The position numbers and the translations under genes are program-made. 64,000 nucleotides of DNA from Pedobacter sp. BAL39 (lineage in GTDB: Bacteria > Bacteroidota > Bacteroidia > Sphingobacteriales > Sphingobacteriaceae). The notes beneath the pieces were generated by a model, which ran no database searches, was not told where the DNA came from, and was given only the letters and a program-made list of their open reading frames with translations. The stretch lies in assembly GCF_000170795.1 (NCBI RefSeq), contig NZ_ABCM01000005.1, forward strand, positions 1-64,000, in the 5' to 3' direction. Positions 37,205 to 47,187 of the stretch are shown here, in pieces. The stretch's first letter is position 1, and the number at the start of each line of letters is the position of its first letter.

Positions 37205-39774
37205 TTGCCTAGCTGGTATTCTTCAGTAATAAGTAACAGCAGGCGCGACAACTTCTTCAATAGCTGCTGCATTTCCCCGACGAGAGTAGCCTCTTCCAGG
37301 CCCTCCTCTGCAACCCGAAGCTCCATCTTCCGGAAGGCCGCTGCAAGCTGAGCAGAACCAAGCTGTGCAATCCTGCCGGCAAGACGGTGGGTCACCAAAC
37401 GCGCCACATTGTTATCCTGTTCCCGAATTGCCGCATTTAACTCGTTCATGTCCTGCTGACTGTCGTCTACAAACCTCGAAAGAATCAGCCGGAGCTGCTC
37501 CTCATCACCAAAGGTCATTTTGATTATTGAACTGAGATTAGGCATGAGCTCCGCATCCTCAGTCTCACTTTCCTGATGAACGCCCTCAACCAGCCCTTGT
37601 GCTTCCGCCGATGCGAGCGGCACCTCATTTCGAATCAGTACAGCAGCAACTTCTTCATCCTTAAAAATAGCCAGCAGCTCCACTTCACGGAAAGGTTTCA
37701 TCACCAGTCCATCGAAACCATTGTTGAGCAGATACTCGCGCTCATCCGGCAATACCTGGGCAGTAATTGCAATAATCCTCACCTCCATACCAACTTCTCC
37801 ACGCAGTAACCTGCACAGCTCAATACCGTCCATGCCCGGCATGCGCATATCAAGAAGAATGTATTTTACATCCGGTGTCCATTTTTCATCCAATAGCTCA
37901 TATGGAGTATTGAACCTTCTGTAGCTGATCTGGTTTTTCTCAAAAATAATCCCACAAAGATCGAGGATCAATTCATCATCATCTACAATCCATACCATAA
38001 ATTCCTTTCGTGAACCAGGGGCAAGAACGACATCAGGCACCAGCTCTCCCGGAGATTCTGACAGTTTAAACGTAAGGTAAACGGTAAATACACTCCCCGC
38101 TCCTGGTTTACTTTTCACATAAATTCTACCGCCCTGATTTTCTACCAGTGACTTAATGATCGTCAGGCCCAGACCGGCACCCGACTTATTCAACACTTCA
38201 TTTTCAGGTCCCTGTACCTGCTCAAATTCATTAAAAATCACGCCTGTTTGTGCCTCTGTGAGCCCGACGCCTGTGTCCCGTACCATAAAGTTAAAATGCA
38301 GGTTGTCAAACTGCCGCTTGTAGGAAACAGATAAGACTACCTCACCTTCCAGGGTAAATTTGATCGCATTTCCAATCAGGTTATATAAAATCTGCTTTAA
38401 ACGGAAGGCATCTCCATTAATAAAACGGAGCTCGTGAAGCTCGATATCCGAAACCAGCCGCAGAGATTTGCGCTCTGCCTGTGGCTGCATGACTGCAATC
38501 ACTTCATCAAGCAACCTGGCGATGTCGAAAGGCTTGTCGGCAAAGGTAAATTTGCCGGAGATGATCCTGTTGTAATCCAGGATCTCATTGACAATCTGCA
38601 GGAGGTGCTCCGAAGAATGATAAATGGCATCAATATCCTTATGATCTGGCTTATCCTGATATTTAATCAACTCTGCATACCCGATAATGGATTGCAAAGG
38701 AGTGCGGATCTCGTGGCTCATATTAGACAAAAACCGCTGCTTGGCGCGCCCATGATATTCCGCTTCATCACGTGCAAGTTCCAGTTCTGATCGATACCTG
38801 TTACTCTTTGTAATGTCGGTAAGGATAAAATAAAGCAGCATGACCATCAGCAGAAAAAACACCACCATGATGATGGTTATGGTATTTATGCCTGTGTTTA
38901 CCACGTGTTTGGCCTGAATGCCATTTTGCTCTATCTGTGTAACGACTTCTGATTCCACTTTTCTGAGGATATCAAGCATCTGACTGATCAAACGATTGTT
39001 GGCATTAGCCAGTTGTGCTTCTCTACTCAGAAACTGCGCACTCTTCAGCTGCTGTTCTTTCTCAATCGCACGAAGTGACTCCTCAAGACTTTTGGAAATT
39101 TTGTCTTCATTGGACAAGGAAATGGTGTCCCTGACAATGTTCTCCTCATTAATGACCTTGTAATCCTTGCTTTCGTCGACATTGCTTTTCCGGCCAAAGA
39201 GCCGTTTTAGAAATCCCTTGGCTTTCTCCGCGGAGTAAATGGTGGTGGTTGAGCTGCGCTGCGTGGAGGCTAGCACGGTGCTGTCTGCACGTTCCGCATT
39301 CGTATTCACAAGCTCACTCAGCTTTTTCACCTGTGCGGAGAAAGACTTATTGTTGACCAACCCTTCACGTACCTTCAGATAGTTCACAAATTGATTGTCC
39401 CGTACCCTCAGCAGACTTTTTATGCTCGCAATGCGCTGTAACTGCACCGAGTCTTCCCCATAAAGCAAACCCAGGGAATCCAATACCAGACGCAGCTGCC
39501 TGGATTCCTGAAAAAGCTTACTGTAGTTACCCGGACTGTTATAAGCTTGTTTTTTCTGCTGCTGGTCCAGACGGCTGATCTTCAAAGAAATCAGGTTTAC
39601 CATCCGAAGTCGCTCACTCGGTGTAGAGATGTTCTCCACAGTGGTCAGCATCTCCTTGAAGGCAACTTTACTTACTCCCCAGGCCATGAGCAGGGCAAAA
39701 CATGCCAGTAAAAGAGCAATGATGATCTTTCCTTTAATGGCTTTAATGAATGTTTTTTTAGGGCTGCTATTCAT
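37189..39774 (-). CDS. hybrid sensor histidine kinase with receiver and Hpt domains
   Basis: Membrane-bound phosphorelay kinase of 861 residues. TM1 near 14-33 and TM2 near 297-320 bracket a helical periplasmic sensor with coiled-coil character and no known ligand domain. Then HisKA with His in FLSNMSHEIRTPLQ (about 355), HATPase with N box NAIKFT and GAGLGLTI glycine box, a receiver with Asp in ILLDMRMPG (about 641), and a C-terminal Hpt domain with HRLAGR (about 795). The Hpt can pass phosphate to a separate receiver, most simply the convergent sigma-54 regulator. The sensed signal is unknown. Confidence 0.93.
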   Translation of the reverse strand: MNSSPKKTFIKAIKGKIIIALLLACFALLMAWGVSKVAFKEMLTTVENISTPSERLRMVNLISLKISRLDQQQKKQAYNSPGNYSKLFQESRQLRLVLDSLGLLYGEDSVQLQRIASIKSLLRVRDNQFVNYLKVREGLVNNKSFSAQVKKLSELVNTNAERADSTVLASTQRSSTTTIYSAEKAKGFLKRLFGRKSNVDESKDYKVINEENIVRDTISLSNEDKISKSLEESLRAIEKEQQLKSAQFLSREAQLANANNRLISQMLDILRKVESEVVTQIEQNGIQAKHVVNTGINTITIIMVVFFLLMVMLLYFILTDITKSNRYRSELELARDEAEYHGRAKQRFLSNMSHEIRTPLQSIIGYAELIKYQDKPDHKDIDAIYHSSEHLLQIVNEILDYNRIISGKFTFADKPFDIARLLDEVIAVMQPQAERKSLRLVSDIELHELRFINGDAFRLKQILYNLIGNAIKFTLEGEVVLSVSYKRQFDNLHFNFMVRDTGVGLTEAQTGVIFNEFEQVQGPENEVLNKSGAGLGLTIIKSLVENQGGRIYVKSKPGAGSVFTVYLTFKLSESPGELVPDVVLAPGSRKEFMVWIVDDDELILDLCGIIFEKNQISYRRFNTPYELLDEKWTPDVKYILLDMRMPGMDGIELCRLLRGEVGMEVRIIAITAQVLPDEREYLLNNGFDGLVMKPFREVELLAIFKDEEVAAVLIRNEVPLASAEAQGLVEGVHQESETEDAELMPNLSSIIKMTFGDEEQLRLILSRFVDDSQQDMNELNAAIREQDNNVARLVTHRLAGRIAQLGSAQLAAAFRKMELRVAEEGLEEATLVGEMQQLLKKLSRLLLLITEEYQLGNYSIS

Positions 39775-39842
39775 GATTGATCTTGAAGGAAACCGGTCCT
39801 ACGTTTTGGTTCAGCAAAGGACAGCAAGGAACCTGCCAAAGG

Positions 39843-41090
39843 TTAAATCTCTTCCTTAGACAACACCTTCGTTGCTACTTTTCCGACCGAAAGCCCCTGT
39901 ACAATGATAGAAAATACGACAACAAAGTAGGTTGTAGCCAACAGCACAGGTTTATAAGGCCCTTCGTCCATAGACAAGGCCAGTGCAATGGATACGCCGC
40001 CACGCAAGCCACCCCATACCAGGATTTTGATCGTGCCGCTACTGAATTTATTTCTGAATGGAATGATGACTACAGGGATGTAGATTGATAAAAAACGTGC
40101 AAATAACACAATGAGGATACTGACAGCCCCGATCAGCCAATATGTTGTCACATTCTTGATGATCAGCAGCTCAAAACCGATAAAAAGGAACAGGATCGCA
40201 TTCAGGATCTCATCGATCAGTTCCCAGAATTTGTTCAGATAGTCCTTTGTGGTTGCAGACATCGCTGTACGTTTACCATAGTTACCGATCACGATACCCG
40301 CTGCCACCATGGTTAGAGGTCCTGAGATGTGCATCGCATGTGCAATCAGATAGCCGCCCATGACCACCGACAGAGTGATGAGCACAGATACTTTATAGTC
40401 ATCAATTTTACGCATGGCATTGGATGCACCTATTCCCAGCAAAGTACCCAGCAAGAATCCTCCTGCAGCCTCTTTAATCAGCAGCCATGAGATATTCCCA
40501 AATGAGATGTCAATATCGCTGCCTTGGGTCAGTTGCAGGATCACAGCAAAGACCACAACGGCCACACCATCATTAAACAAAGATTCACCTGCAACCTTGG
40601 TTTCCAGCGATTTTCTCACATTGGCTTCTTTCAGTACCCCCATCACCGCAATCGGGTCAGTAGGTGAAATCAAGGCCCCAAACAGGAGGCAGAAAATAAA
40701 TGGGATCTGTAAACCCAAAAGCGGGGCGATATAAAAAAGCATACCGCCTACCGCAAAGGTAGAAATGATTACACTTACAGTAGAGAAGATAATGATAGGC
40801 CCCCGTTGCTCCCGGAGGTCTTTCAGGTTGATGTGAATGGCTCCGGCAAATAGGAGAAAATTCAACATCGCTCCCATCAGTACCTCTGTAAAGTCTACAT
40901 CATTAAGAAGTTCTGAAAAGTGACTGAAAGTCTTTGGAAAGATATTTCCGGTAACGACCAGCATGATCGAGGTAAACATAGCAATGATCATGATGCCAAT
41001 CGTAGAAGGCAACTTCAGGTACCGGAGATTGAGATAAGAAAAGAAAGATGCCAGCACAATAAGAACGGAAAAAGAATAATAAAGCTCCAT
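39843..41090 (-). CDS. CPA1 family sodium:proton antiporter
   Basis: Inner-membrane cation/proton exchanger of the CPA1 (NhaP/NHE-like) family with about 12 hydrophobic helices. Key motifs are SPTDPIAVMGVLKEA, AGESLFNDGVAVVVF (ion-binding Asn-Asp in TM5) and GGLRGGVSIALAL near the C-terminus. The 415-residue length lacks a long cytoplasmic tail. Expected to regulate internal pH and sodium. It lies 68 bp upstream of the kinase gene on the same strand, but a functional link is not evident. Confidence 0.92.
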   Translation of the reverse strand: MELYYSFSVLIVLASFFSYLNLRYLKLPSTIGIMIIAMFTSIMLVVTGNIFPKTFSHFSELLNDVDFTEVLMGAMLNFLLFAGAIHINLKDLREQRGPIIIFSTVSVIISTFAVGGMLFYIAPLLGLQIPFIFCLLFGALISPTDPIAVMGVLKEANVRKSLETKVAGESLFNDGVAVVVFAVILQLTQGSDIDISFGNISWLLIKEAAGGFLLGTLLGIGASNAMRKIDDYKVSVLITLSVVMGGYLIAHAMHISGPLTMVAAGIVIGNYGKRTAMSATTKDYLNKFWELIDEILNAILFLFIGFELLIIKNVTTYWLIGAVSILIVLFARFLSIYIPVVIIPFRNKFSSGTIKILVWGGLRGGVSIALALSMDEGPYKPVLLATTYFVVVFSIIVQGLSVGKVATKVLSKEEI

Positions 41091-41234
41091 TTAAAAAATT
41101 TTGGTGATTGGGTAAAGAAGACCATAAAAGATGGCCTATCCCTGCAAAATAAAAAAAATTAGGGCTTTTTATGCTATTTTTTCACATTAATGGCCGTACC
41201 TTCAAAATGTCATACTGAAAATAAAAGCATATTA

Positions 41235-41558
41235 TTAACCACGCCTCATCAATACATAAACCTCTTTCATGTAGATGGCCTCGTCAATGGCATTTTTGAA
41301 CGAATCGAATTCTTCTTCGTCAAAAGCAAAAGAAATATCGTCGTTGGGTGTGTGAAGGACTACCCTTTCCTCACCATCAGGAAAAGGAAGACAACTGCCA
41401 TGAAAGTCAAGACTATTGACCACCTCCTGAAAAGAATCAAAAGCAAGGCTGCTAAAATTCAGCACAAGGTTGTTGTGCCAGATGTAATACATTCCACAGA
41501 ATACACAATTACTGATCACCGTCTGATCTCTGGTGGCTAAAACCCTCGTCTTACACAT
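41235..41558 (-). CDS. conserved small Bacteroidota protein (DUF6686-like)
   Basis: Cytoplasmic 107-residue protein. A Cys-x-x-Cys pair occurs near residues 18-21 (NCVFCGMYYIWHNNL), suggesting a metal- or zinc-ribbon-like site, followed by a helical, acidic segment (DEEEFDSFKNAIDEAI). I recall this as a widespread Bacteroidota family annotated DUF6686, but that name is from memory. No function known. No membrane segment or signal peptide. Confidence 0.75.
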   Translation of the reverse strand: MCKTRVLATRDQTVISNCVFCGMYYIWHNNLVLNFSSLAFDSFQEVVNSLDFHGSCLPFPDGEERVVLHTPNDDISFAFDEEEFDSFKNAIDEAIYMKEVYVLMRRG

Positions 41559-41799
41559 ATCTTCATTTTTTAATTCAGGGATGGCAGATGCTGATAAACA
41601 CGCTCACCGAACCACGCTATTTAGATTTATTATAAACAGTGCAATAATATAGATTTTCTCCGATTAAAAGATCATCTGCCCGAATTAAAGATGATAAATC
41701 AAATTCCTTTAAAAGATATGGTAAAAGTAGCCCCCTCGTTGGGCCGGCTGTCTATGGTTAGTGGGATCAAACATGGGATAAATAAAAAAACAAGAAGAT

Positions 41800-42375
41800 C
41801 TATAACTGATAATGCAGCATCACGACGCCATTTCCAAAAGTACGGCTGTCCAGCAGTTGTAATCTTGAAGCCTCAGACCGCTGCGGAAAAACGGTTCTGC
41901 CACCCCCAAGCATCACCGGACAGACCATCAGGATAAACTCATCAACCAGACCTTCCATTGTCAATGCCGAGGCGAGTGAAAGACTGCCCCAGAGGACAAT
42001 GTTTTTACCCTCTTCCTGCTTCAGGATATTGATCTCGTGGGAAAGGTTAGACTGAACAATCCTCGCCGGCTCCCAACTCCCCCATGGCGCCTGGGTAAGC
42101 GTTTTAGAGCAAACGATCTTCGACTTTCCATTCAGCTCATCCGCCACCAGCTCCTGTTCCTTTGTTGCGGAAGGCCAGTACCCTGCAAACATCTCGTAAG
42201 TTTTCCGTCCAAGCAGGATGTGGTCCACCGTAGCCATAAACTCCAGCTGATACTCCTCCAGAGTTTCATTTACAGGGGTATGCCCCGAAAGTGACGGAAT
42301 GAAATCCAAACCCTCATTTAAGTCGGTAGCGAAGCCATCCATACTGACAAATTCCTGAACAATTACTTTTCTCAT
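41800..42375 (-). CDS. dihydrofolate reductase family protein (RibD C-terminal type)
   Basis: Cytoplasmic NADPH-binding protein of 191 residues: MRKVIVQEFVSMDGFATD at the N-terminus, HILLGRKTYEMFAGYWP near 73-88, a VLWGSLSLASALTMEGLVDEF region near 135-155 and a C-terminal beta strand. This is the YyaP/RibD-C family, which resembles dihydrofolate reductase and riboflavin reductases; it is not the housekeeping FolA. The substrate is not known. Monocistronic. Confidence 0.88.
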   Translation of the reverse strand: MRKVIVQEFVSMDGFATDLNEGLDFIPSLSGHTPVNETLEEYQLEFMATVDHILLGRKTYEMFAGYWPSATKEQELVADELNGKSKIVCSKTLTQAPWGSWEPARIVQSNLSHEINILKQEEGKNIVLWGSLSLASALTMEGLVDEFILMVCPVMLGGGRTVFPQRSEASRLQLLDSRTFGNGVVMLHYQL

Positions 42376-42575
42376 CTCGTTTAAATTTGGTTTTAAAAAA
42401 AAAGGCCGATCAGCAATTTACAATAAAAAATCCAACTGGGCAACTCCCGCGTCCGGCTGTCGCATCACGCCCGTTATAACGTCGCCATTGCCCTCCGCGG
42501 TGTTAACAAAATAGCTTACTTTTATGATAACGAATTGAAGCCCTCATATTTTACCACCCATCAACAACAAACGAT

Positions 42576-43013
42576 ATGGAAAAAAGTAGATTTGAAGTAA
42601 CCATCAATGCCAGTCCGGAAAAAGTATGGGCTGTACTCTGGGGAGACGATACCTACCCGCAATGGACGGCTGCATTTTCACCAGACTCCCGTGCGGAAAC
42701 AGATTGGAAAAAAGGCAGTAAGGTATTGTTCCTGGATGCCAGCAACCAGGGCATGGTTAGTCGCATTGCGGAAAATATCCCTTATAAGTTTTTATCAATT
42801 GAACACCTTGGAGAGCTGAGGAATGGGATCGAAGATACCGAGAGTGAACGGGTTAAAGCATGGGCCGGTGCGCATGAAAATTACACGCTAAAAGAAATAG
42901 ATGGCCAGACGCTCCTCGTCATTGACATGGACATCAATGATGAGTTTGCAGCGATGTTCAACGAAATATGGCCAAAAGCACTGGTGAAAGTAAAAGAAAT
43001 TGCTGAAGGATAA
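42576..43013 (+). CDS. SRPBCC domain-containing protein (AHSA1-like)
   Basis: 145 residues forming one START-like hydrophobic ligand-binding fold. The N-terminal signature FEVTINASPEKVWAVLWGDDTYPQW is typical of activator-of-Hsp90-homologue-1-like proteins; a C-terminal helix (MFNEIWPKALVKVKEIA) closes the cavity. Function unknown. Followed by a 12-bp perfect hairpin. Confidence 0.88.
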   Translation: MEKSRFEVTINASPEKVWAVLWGDDTYPQWTAAFSPDSRAETDWKKGSKVLFLDASNQGMVSRIAENIPYKFLSIEHLGELRNGIEDTESERVKAWAGAHENYTLKEIDGQTLLVIDMDINDEFAAMFNEIWPKALVKVKEIAEG

Positions 43014-43020
43014 TGGTGAT

Positions 43021-43048
43021 ACTCCCGAAGTACATTTACTTCGGGAGT
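43021..43048. terminator. 12-bp perfect hairpin between convergent genes
   Basis: ACTCCCGAAGTA and TACTTCGGGAGT pair perfectly around a CATT loop. It lies between the SRPBCC gene (ends 43013) and the convergent phosphatase gene (ends 43067). The T run is not immediate on either strand, so efficiency is uncertain. Confidence 0.7.
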
Positions 43049-43066
43049 GCTTGCATTAACTTTTTA

Positions 43067-44314
43067 TTATTTCAATATCACCCATTTATTGACTGTATTC
43101 AGTTCTGACTCCAGGACAACTTTGTAAAATGAAGATGGATATTTTGTGATGTCCGCAAGGTAGTGTTGCTGCCCGGCAGCAGTTTCAGCCAACAGTATAT
43201 AGTGGTCCTTGCCTCCTTCTTTAAACAAATTGGTGGTGGCCAGCCAGATTTTCACCTTCCCTTTTTTGTCCAGCGCTTTCCAGCTGATATCCAGATGGTC
43301 GCTTATGTGGTTTACTTTCAAACCTGCCACCGCCACGGGGCCAAAAAAAGGGATGCCATCCTGTTCCTGCGCTACCGCTACGGGCAGTTTAACATTCAGA
43401 TGATGCGCTATGGTTGGCATAATGTCTACAATTCCAAGATCAAAGTACTGACCGTAGGTATTCAACCGACCGTCGTTGCAAATTACCCAGGTGCTGCGCT
43501 GACGATCGGACTGGCCGCCATGACCGCGACCGCTTTTCTCATCCCTTCCGTGATCGGTAGTGATGACAATCAGCCAGTCCTCCTTAAACTGTTTTTCACG
43601 GTATTGAATCGCATCCCATATTTTTCCGACCTGCACATCCATCATTGCAATTGCCTTATAGAACTCAGGGCTGTCGCCATACATATGTCCCATATCATCG
43701 GTGTATTCAAGGTAAACCCAGGATAAATCAGGTGCCTGAGTTTTGATGGAGGTAACCGCATCACGCACAACCTGCTCATCTATCTGGTGCATATAGTCCG
43801 ATTTTTTGTCATGTCTGAAACGTGCAGTATCCAGCTCATAACCATCAAAGTACTCATCCACTTTCAGGTTGCCCGCTGCGGGGAGGTTGTGGCCCAGCAG
43901 TTTAGTACGGTTGTCGGTCCAGCTGGAGAAGATGGCCGTCTTTTTATCAGGGTACTGATCCTTAAACAACCTGAAAATGTTCTGATAATTGTAGTTAGGT
44001 GCCTTTATCGCATTGTCCGGAACGTTGTGTTTGTTCACCCAGGTGCCCGTCAGCAGGCTGTTGTATCCCACGGCAGAGATGGTGGGCGTTTCATTATATG
44101 TCCCCTTATCACCGCCGACATGCATTCGTGTATAACTTCCGGCCTGAATGATTTTCTTCAGGTTCGGCAGGTCCTGGTTTTCCATCACATCAGCAGAAAT
44201 GCCATCTGTAATGATATAAACTACTTTACGTTGCCTTTGCTGGGCACAGAGCCTTGAAGAAAGCGTTACCGAAAAGAATACAGTAACAATGAGGGTAATA
44301 GCTTTTATTGCCAT
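43067..44314 (-). CDS. alkaline phosphatase superfamily / type I phosphodiesterase protein
   Basis: Exported metal-dependent phosphatase or nucleotide pyrophosphatase of the NPP-like group. The signal peptide (MAIKAITLIVTVFFSVTLSSRLCAQ) fixes the likely start at 44314 rather than 44350. Metal-site motifs are VYIITDG near the start, a TISAVGYNSLLTG nucleophile region, EYTDDMGH near 205 and TTDHGRDEKSGRGHGG near 260. The C-terminal region is beta-rich. It follows the metallophosphoesterase gene by 46 bp and is the last gene of the SusCD operon, so it probably releases phosphate or a sugar from an imported or surface-bound phosphoester. Confidence 0.88.
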   Translation of the reverse strand: MAIKAITLIVTVFFSVTLSSRLCAQQRQRKVVYIITDGISADVMENQDLPNLKKIIQAGSYTRMHVGGDKGTYNETPTISAVGYNSLLTGTWVNKHNVPDNAIKAPNYNYQNIFRLFKDQYPDKKTAIFSSWTDNRTKLLGHNLPAAGNLKVDEYFDGYELDTARFRHDKKSDYMHQIDEQVVRDAVTSIKTQAPDLSWVYLEYTDDMGHMYGDSPEFYKAIAMMDVQVGKIWDAIQYREKQFKEDWLIVITTDHGRDEKSGRGHGGQSDRQRSTWVICNDGRLNTYGQYFDLGIVDIMPTIAHHLNVKLPVAVAQEQDGIPFFGPVAVAGLKVNHISDHLDISWKALDKKGKVKIWLATTNLFKEGGKDHYILLAETAAGQQHYLADITKYPSSFYKVVLESELNTVNKWVILK

Positions 44315-44360
44315 GACTGGATTTTTTATTGATGAATGATCGTTGCGCATGTTTAATTAG

Positions 44361-45281
44361 TTAAAAAGCATGAGGAAAATAAGTATTCTCTACAGTACCA
44401 TCGTCATATAGGTCGAGGATGGCATATCCCGGTGGCGTTTCCAGATAGTATCCGTCACCTTTAGACTCTGCGTCACCTTTGCCCCACCAGAAACCGCTCA
44501 TCGCACCATTGCAGCAATAGCGCACGCCATTGTATTCGGTTTCATCAGACAGATGATTGTGGCCGCTGAGACAGATCCGTACCTTATCACGGTATTTGTA
44601 AAACAGGTCTTTCAGCTTTTTACAGTCAGAATGACCTCCACCGACCAATACCTGCGTGGTCCCTAAGATCGGATAATGGGACATCAGTAACACCTGCGAT
44701 CCTGCCCTCAGCTTTCCAAGTTCAGCTTCAAGCCAGTTATATTGCTCCTCATCAAGGGAAATGTTCGCATTGTTGCCATCAAGAATAAAGAAATGCCAGT
44801 TTTTCCGGGAAAAGCTGTAATACCGATGTGGCATCTTCAATCTTTTGACCACATAGTCCTTGCCGTACATTGGGTCGGAAGTAGTGGGTGCTTTCCACCA
44901 GGTATCATGATTTCCTATACAGCTGTGCACCTCGTAACCTTTTAGCGTTGTCAGACAGTCATCCCATATTGCCCATTGTGAAATCACCTGTTCGCGAACA
45001 ACATTATCATAAGACGCGTCATTGATGGCATCACCACCATTCAGGAAGAAATCGGGTTTGTGTTTATTTATAATGTGATTCAGGCAGCTTCTGAACCTTT
45101 CAGCTGCACGGTCGCCTTCTCTGATGTGTACGTCCGTGATATGGGCAACCGTCCATATTTTTTTCTTATCGCCAGATGATAGGGCTGCAGGAACTCCCGC
45201 CAATACTCCAGTTCCGCCCGCGGCTACCGCGGCTGCAGCCATACCGGCCGTTTTAAGTAAAGATCTTCTATTGAAGTTCAT
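44361..45281 (-). CDS. metallophosphoesterase with Tat signal
   Basis: Calcineurin-like phosphodiesterase of 306 residues. A twin-arginine signal (NRRSLLKTAGMAAAAVAA) predicts folded export to the periplasm. The five metal-site motifs are all present: DVH (near 52), GGDAIND (near 82), GNHDTW (near 123), SHYP (near 197) and GHNH (near 238). It sits downstream of SusD and upstream of an alkaline-phosphatase-family gene, all on the same strand, suggesting successive cleavage of a phosphodiester substrate. The natural substrate is not recognisable. Confidence 0.92.
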   Translation of the reverse strand: MNFNRRSLLKTAGMAAAAVAAGGTGVLAGVPAALSSGDKKKIWTVAHITDVHIREGDRAAERFRSCLNHIINKHKPDFFLNGGDAINDASYDNVVREQVISQWAIWDDCLTTLKGYEVHSCIGNHDTWWKAPTTSDPMYGKDYVVKRLKMPHRYYSFSRKNWHFFILDGNNANISLDEEQYNWLEAELGKLRAGSQVLLMSHYPILGTTQVLVGGGHSDCKKLKDLFYKYRDKVRICLSGHNHLSDETEYNGVRYCCNGAMSGFWWGKGDAESKGDGYYLETPPGYAILDLYDDGTVENTYFPHAF

Positions 45282-45372
45282 TTTTGTATGTTAATAGGAA
45301 ACAAGCGCTCCCAACGAACCGATTTCAGCGGAACATCAGGAGCATTGGATTGAACTAATAATTTAAACTGAC

Positions 45373-47163
45373 CTACCAACTAAAAATCTGCTTCAGGTTA
45401 GGGTTGAGCACAACATGTTGTTGAGGTATAGGTCTGTAATAATACTTCGGCTCAATAAAATTCCGTGTTGCAGTTTCGGTAACAATTGTTCCTCCATTGA
45501 CACCATTCTTCAGAAAAACAGTAGCGTCTGTACCAATAATACCAGTCCTGTAATAAAGGAGTGTTACGCCTAAAGAATTTTTCTCTTTTTGCTCCTCAGC
45601 AGGGATCGTCACCGAGCGGTCAATCAAAATGATGTCTTCCACACCATCTCCGGTCATGTCGTATTTTCCAAGACCCGCAAAGTACATGCCTTCAGGGCTT
45701 TTCTCCAGCAGCTTGCCAGCACTCCACCTCATCAGGTCGTCATACCTCATGTTCTCAAATGCAAACTCCACACGGCGTTCTCTTCTGATTTCAAAGATGA
45801 TCCCGGCATTGGTGGTTACATTCGGGAACTGCTGGCGCATCAATGGATCTGGATTGGCATTTGCCAGGGCCATGTTCATTGCCGGCATGTCCACCCTCGA
45901 CCTCAGCAGGTTAACGGATTCATCAAGGTCAGTCTGCGTTAAGGTCCCCAGTTCTACTTTAGCTTCCGCATAGTTCAACAGTACTTCAGCATAACGGTAC
46001 ACCGGAAAGTCAACACCGTTCAATGTGGCCTGGTCAGTACTGTTCACATATCCCTTCAACTGATGGTAACCAGTGAAATTCTTGTTCAGACGCTGAATAT
46101 AAGGCGCAGCATCCGGTACCCTGACCCATCCTGGATAAACCATAGTCTGTGCCAGGCGGGGATCCCTGTCCCTGAACTCCTGCACAAATCCTATCTGGTT
46201 GTAATTAGGCAGATCAGTAAAGCGGCTTCCGTCTTTCATCAGATAACTTTGGATCAGGTCCTTTGCCGGCGCCTGTTCATAATCTCCGAAAACCACAGAG
46301 TTCACATTCTGGCTGATGCCCTGGTTCATATCAAATGCGTTTACAAGGATCACTTCAGGATTTGTGCTAAGGTCCTGACTGGAGAACAGCTCTGCATAGT
46401 CTGCGACCGGGTTCTCTTTAGTTGAGATTTTGTAAAGCTTTGCATCCATGATTGCTCTGGAGATCTCAGCAGCAGTCTGCAGGAAGCTGTTTGCCGTGGA
46501 TGCCAGATTCAATTCAGCATGATACTTACGGTAGGTACCTTCATAAAGTGCGGCACGGGAGTATAATGTAGCGACAGCCCATTTTCCAGGAACCCCAACA
46601 CGTGCATCTGTTTTTACATGTTCATAGGCAAACTTTAAGTCGGCCATCACACTATCCATCACTAAGGCCCTTGGGTCACGTCCTTTATACAAGTCCTGAT
46701 CACCTGGGTTGAGGGTCTTTGAATACCATGGTACATCAGAGAAACGTTTCACCTTGTCCAGGTAGAAGTCCGCTCTGTAGTATCTGGCCAATCCTGCGTA
46801 ATGGTTCTTAATATCAGCAGTTACGTTTGCCCTGTTGTAATTTTCCAGAAAGTAGTTGATGTTACGCAAACGCTCCCAGTCCCATCCAGCAGTGATATTT
46901 TGTGCATTGCTGTTGCCAGCCATCACACTTTTCACCTCTACAAGAGCAGTGGTCACCACATTATCACTGCTCTGATCATTCAGGTAACTACTCCTGTTGG
47001 GCATTGATACCAAACCGTCTACATATAGTCTTAAGTCATCTTCGGAATTGAAGAAAAGTTCAGGTGCAATTGACGTCTGTGGAAAACGGTCAAGGTCACC
47101 TTTTTTACAGCTGGTCAGGCCACTGCAAATGATGATCAGTAAAATGTATATCGTCTTTTTCAT
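45373..47163 (-). CDS. SusD/RagB family nutrient-binding outer membrane lipoprotein
   Basis: Surface lipoprotein of 596 residues that forms the lid of a SusC channel. Lipobox LTSC near residues 17-20 of the precursor, then the family's TPR-containing helical core (EDDLRLYVDGL; LARYYRADFYLDKVKRF) and the C-terminal motif FEIRRERRVEFAFENMRYDDLMRW. It starts 25 bp after the SusC stop, so it is co-transcribed. The ligand cannot be inferred from SusD alone; downstream phosphatases point to a phosphorylated nutrient. Confidence 0.95.
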   Translation of the reverse strand: MKKTIYILLIIICSGLTSCKKGDLDRFPQTSIAPELFFNSEDDLRLYVDGLVSMPNRSSYLNDQSSDNVVTTALVEVKSVMAGNSNAQNITAGWDWERLRNINYFLENYNRANVTADIKNHYAGLARYYRADFYLDKVKRFSDVPWYSKTLNPGDQDLYKGRDPRALVMDSVMADLKFAYEHVKTDARVGVPGKWAVATLYSRAALYEGTYRKYHAELNLASTANSFLQTAAEISRAIMDAKLYKISTKENPVADYAELFSSQDLSTNPEVILVNAFDMNQGISQNVNSVVFGDYEQAPAKDLIQSYLMKDGSRFTDLPNYNQIGFVQEFRDRDPRLAQTMVYPGWVRVPDAAPYIQRLNKNFTGYHQLKGYVNSTDQATLNGVDFPVYRYAEVLLNYAEAKVELGTLTQTDLDESVNLLRSRVDMPAMNMALANANPDPLMRQQFPNVTTNAGIIFEIRRERRVEFAFENMRYDDLMRWSAGKLLEKSPEGMYFAGLGKYDMTGDGVEDIILIDRSVTIPAEEQKEKNSLGVTLLYYRTGIIGTDATVFLKNGVNGGTIVTETATRNFIEPKYYYRPIPQQHVVLNPNLKQIFSW

Positions 47164-47187
47164 GTGTATTTTTTTAATATGCCAGTA

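Noticed and set aside
41691..41936. Plus-strand 81-aa ORF before the dihydrofolate-reductase-family gene
   Set aside because: Most of it lies antisense to a clear conserved gene (41800-42375) and the remaining part has no recognised similarity.
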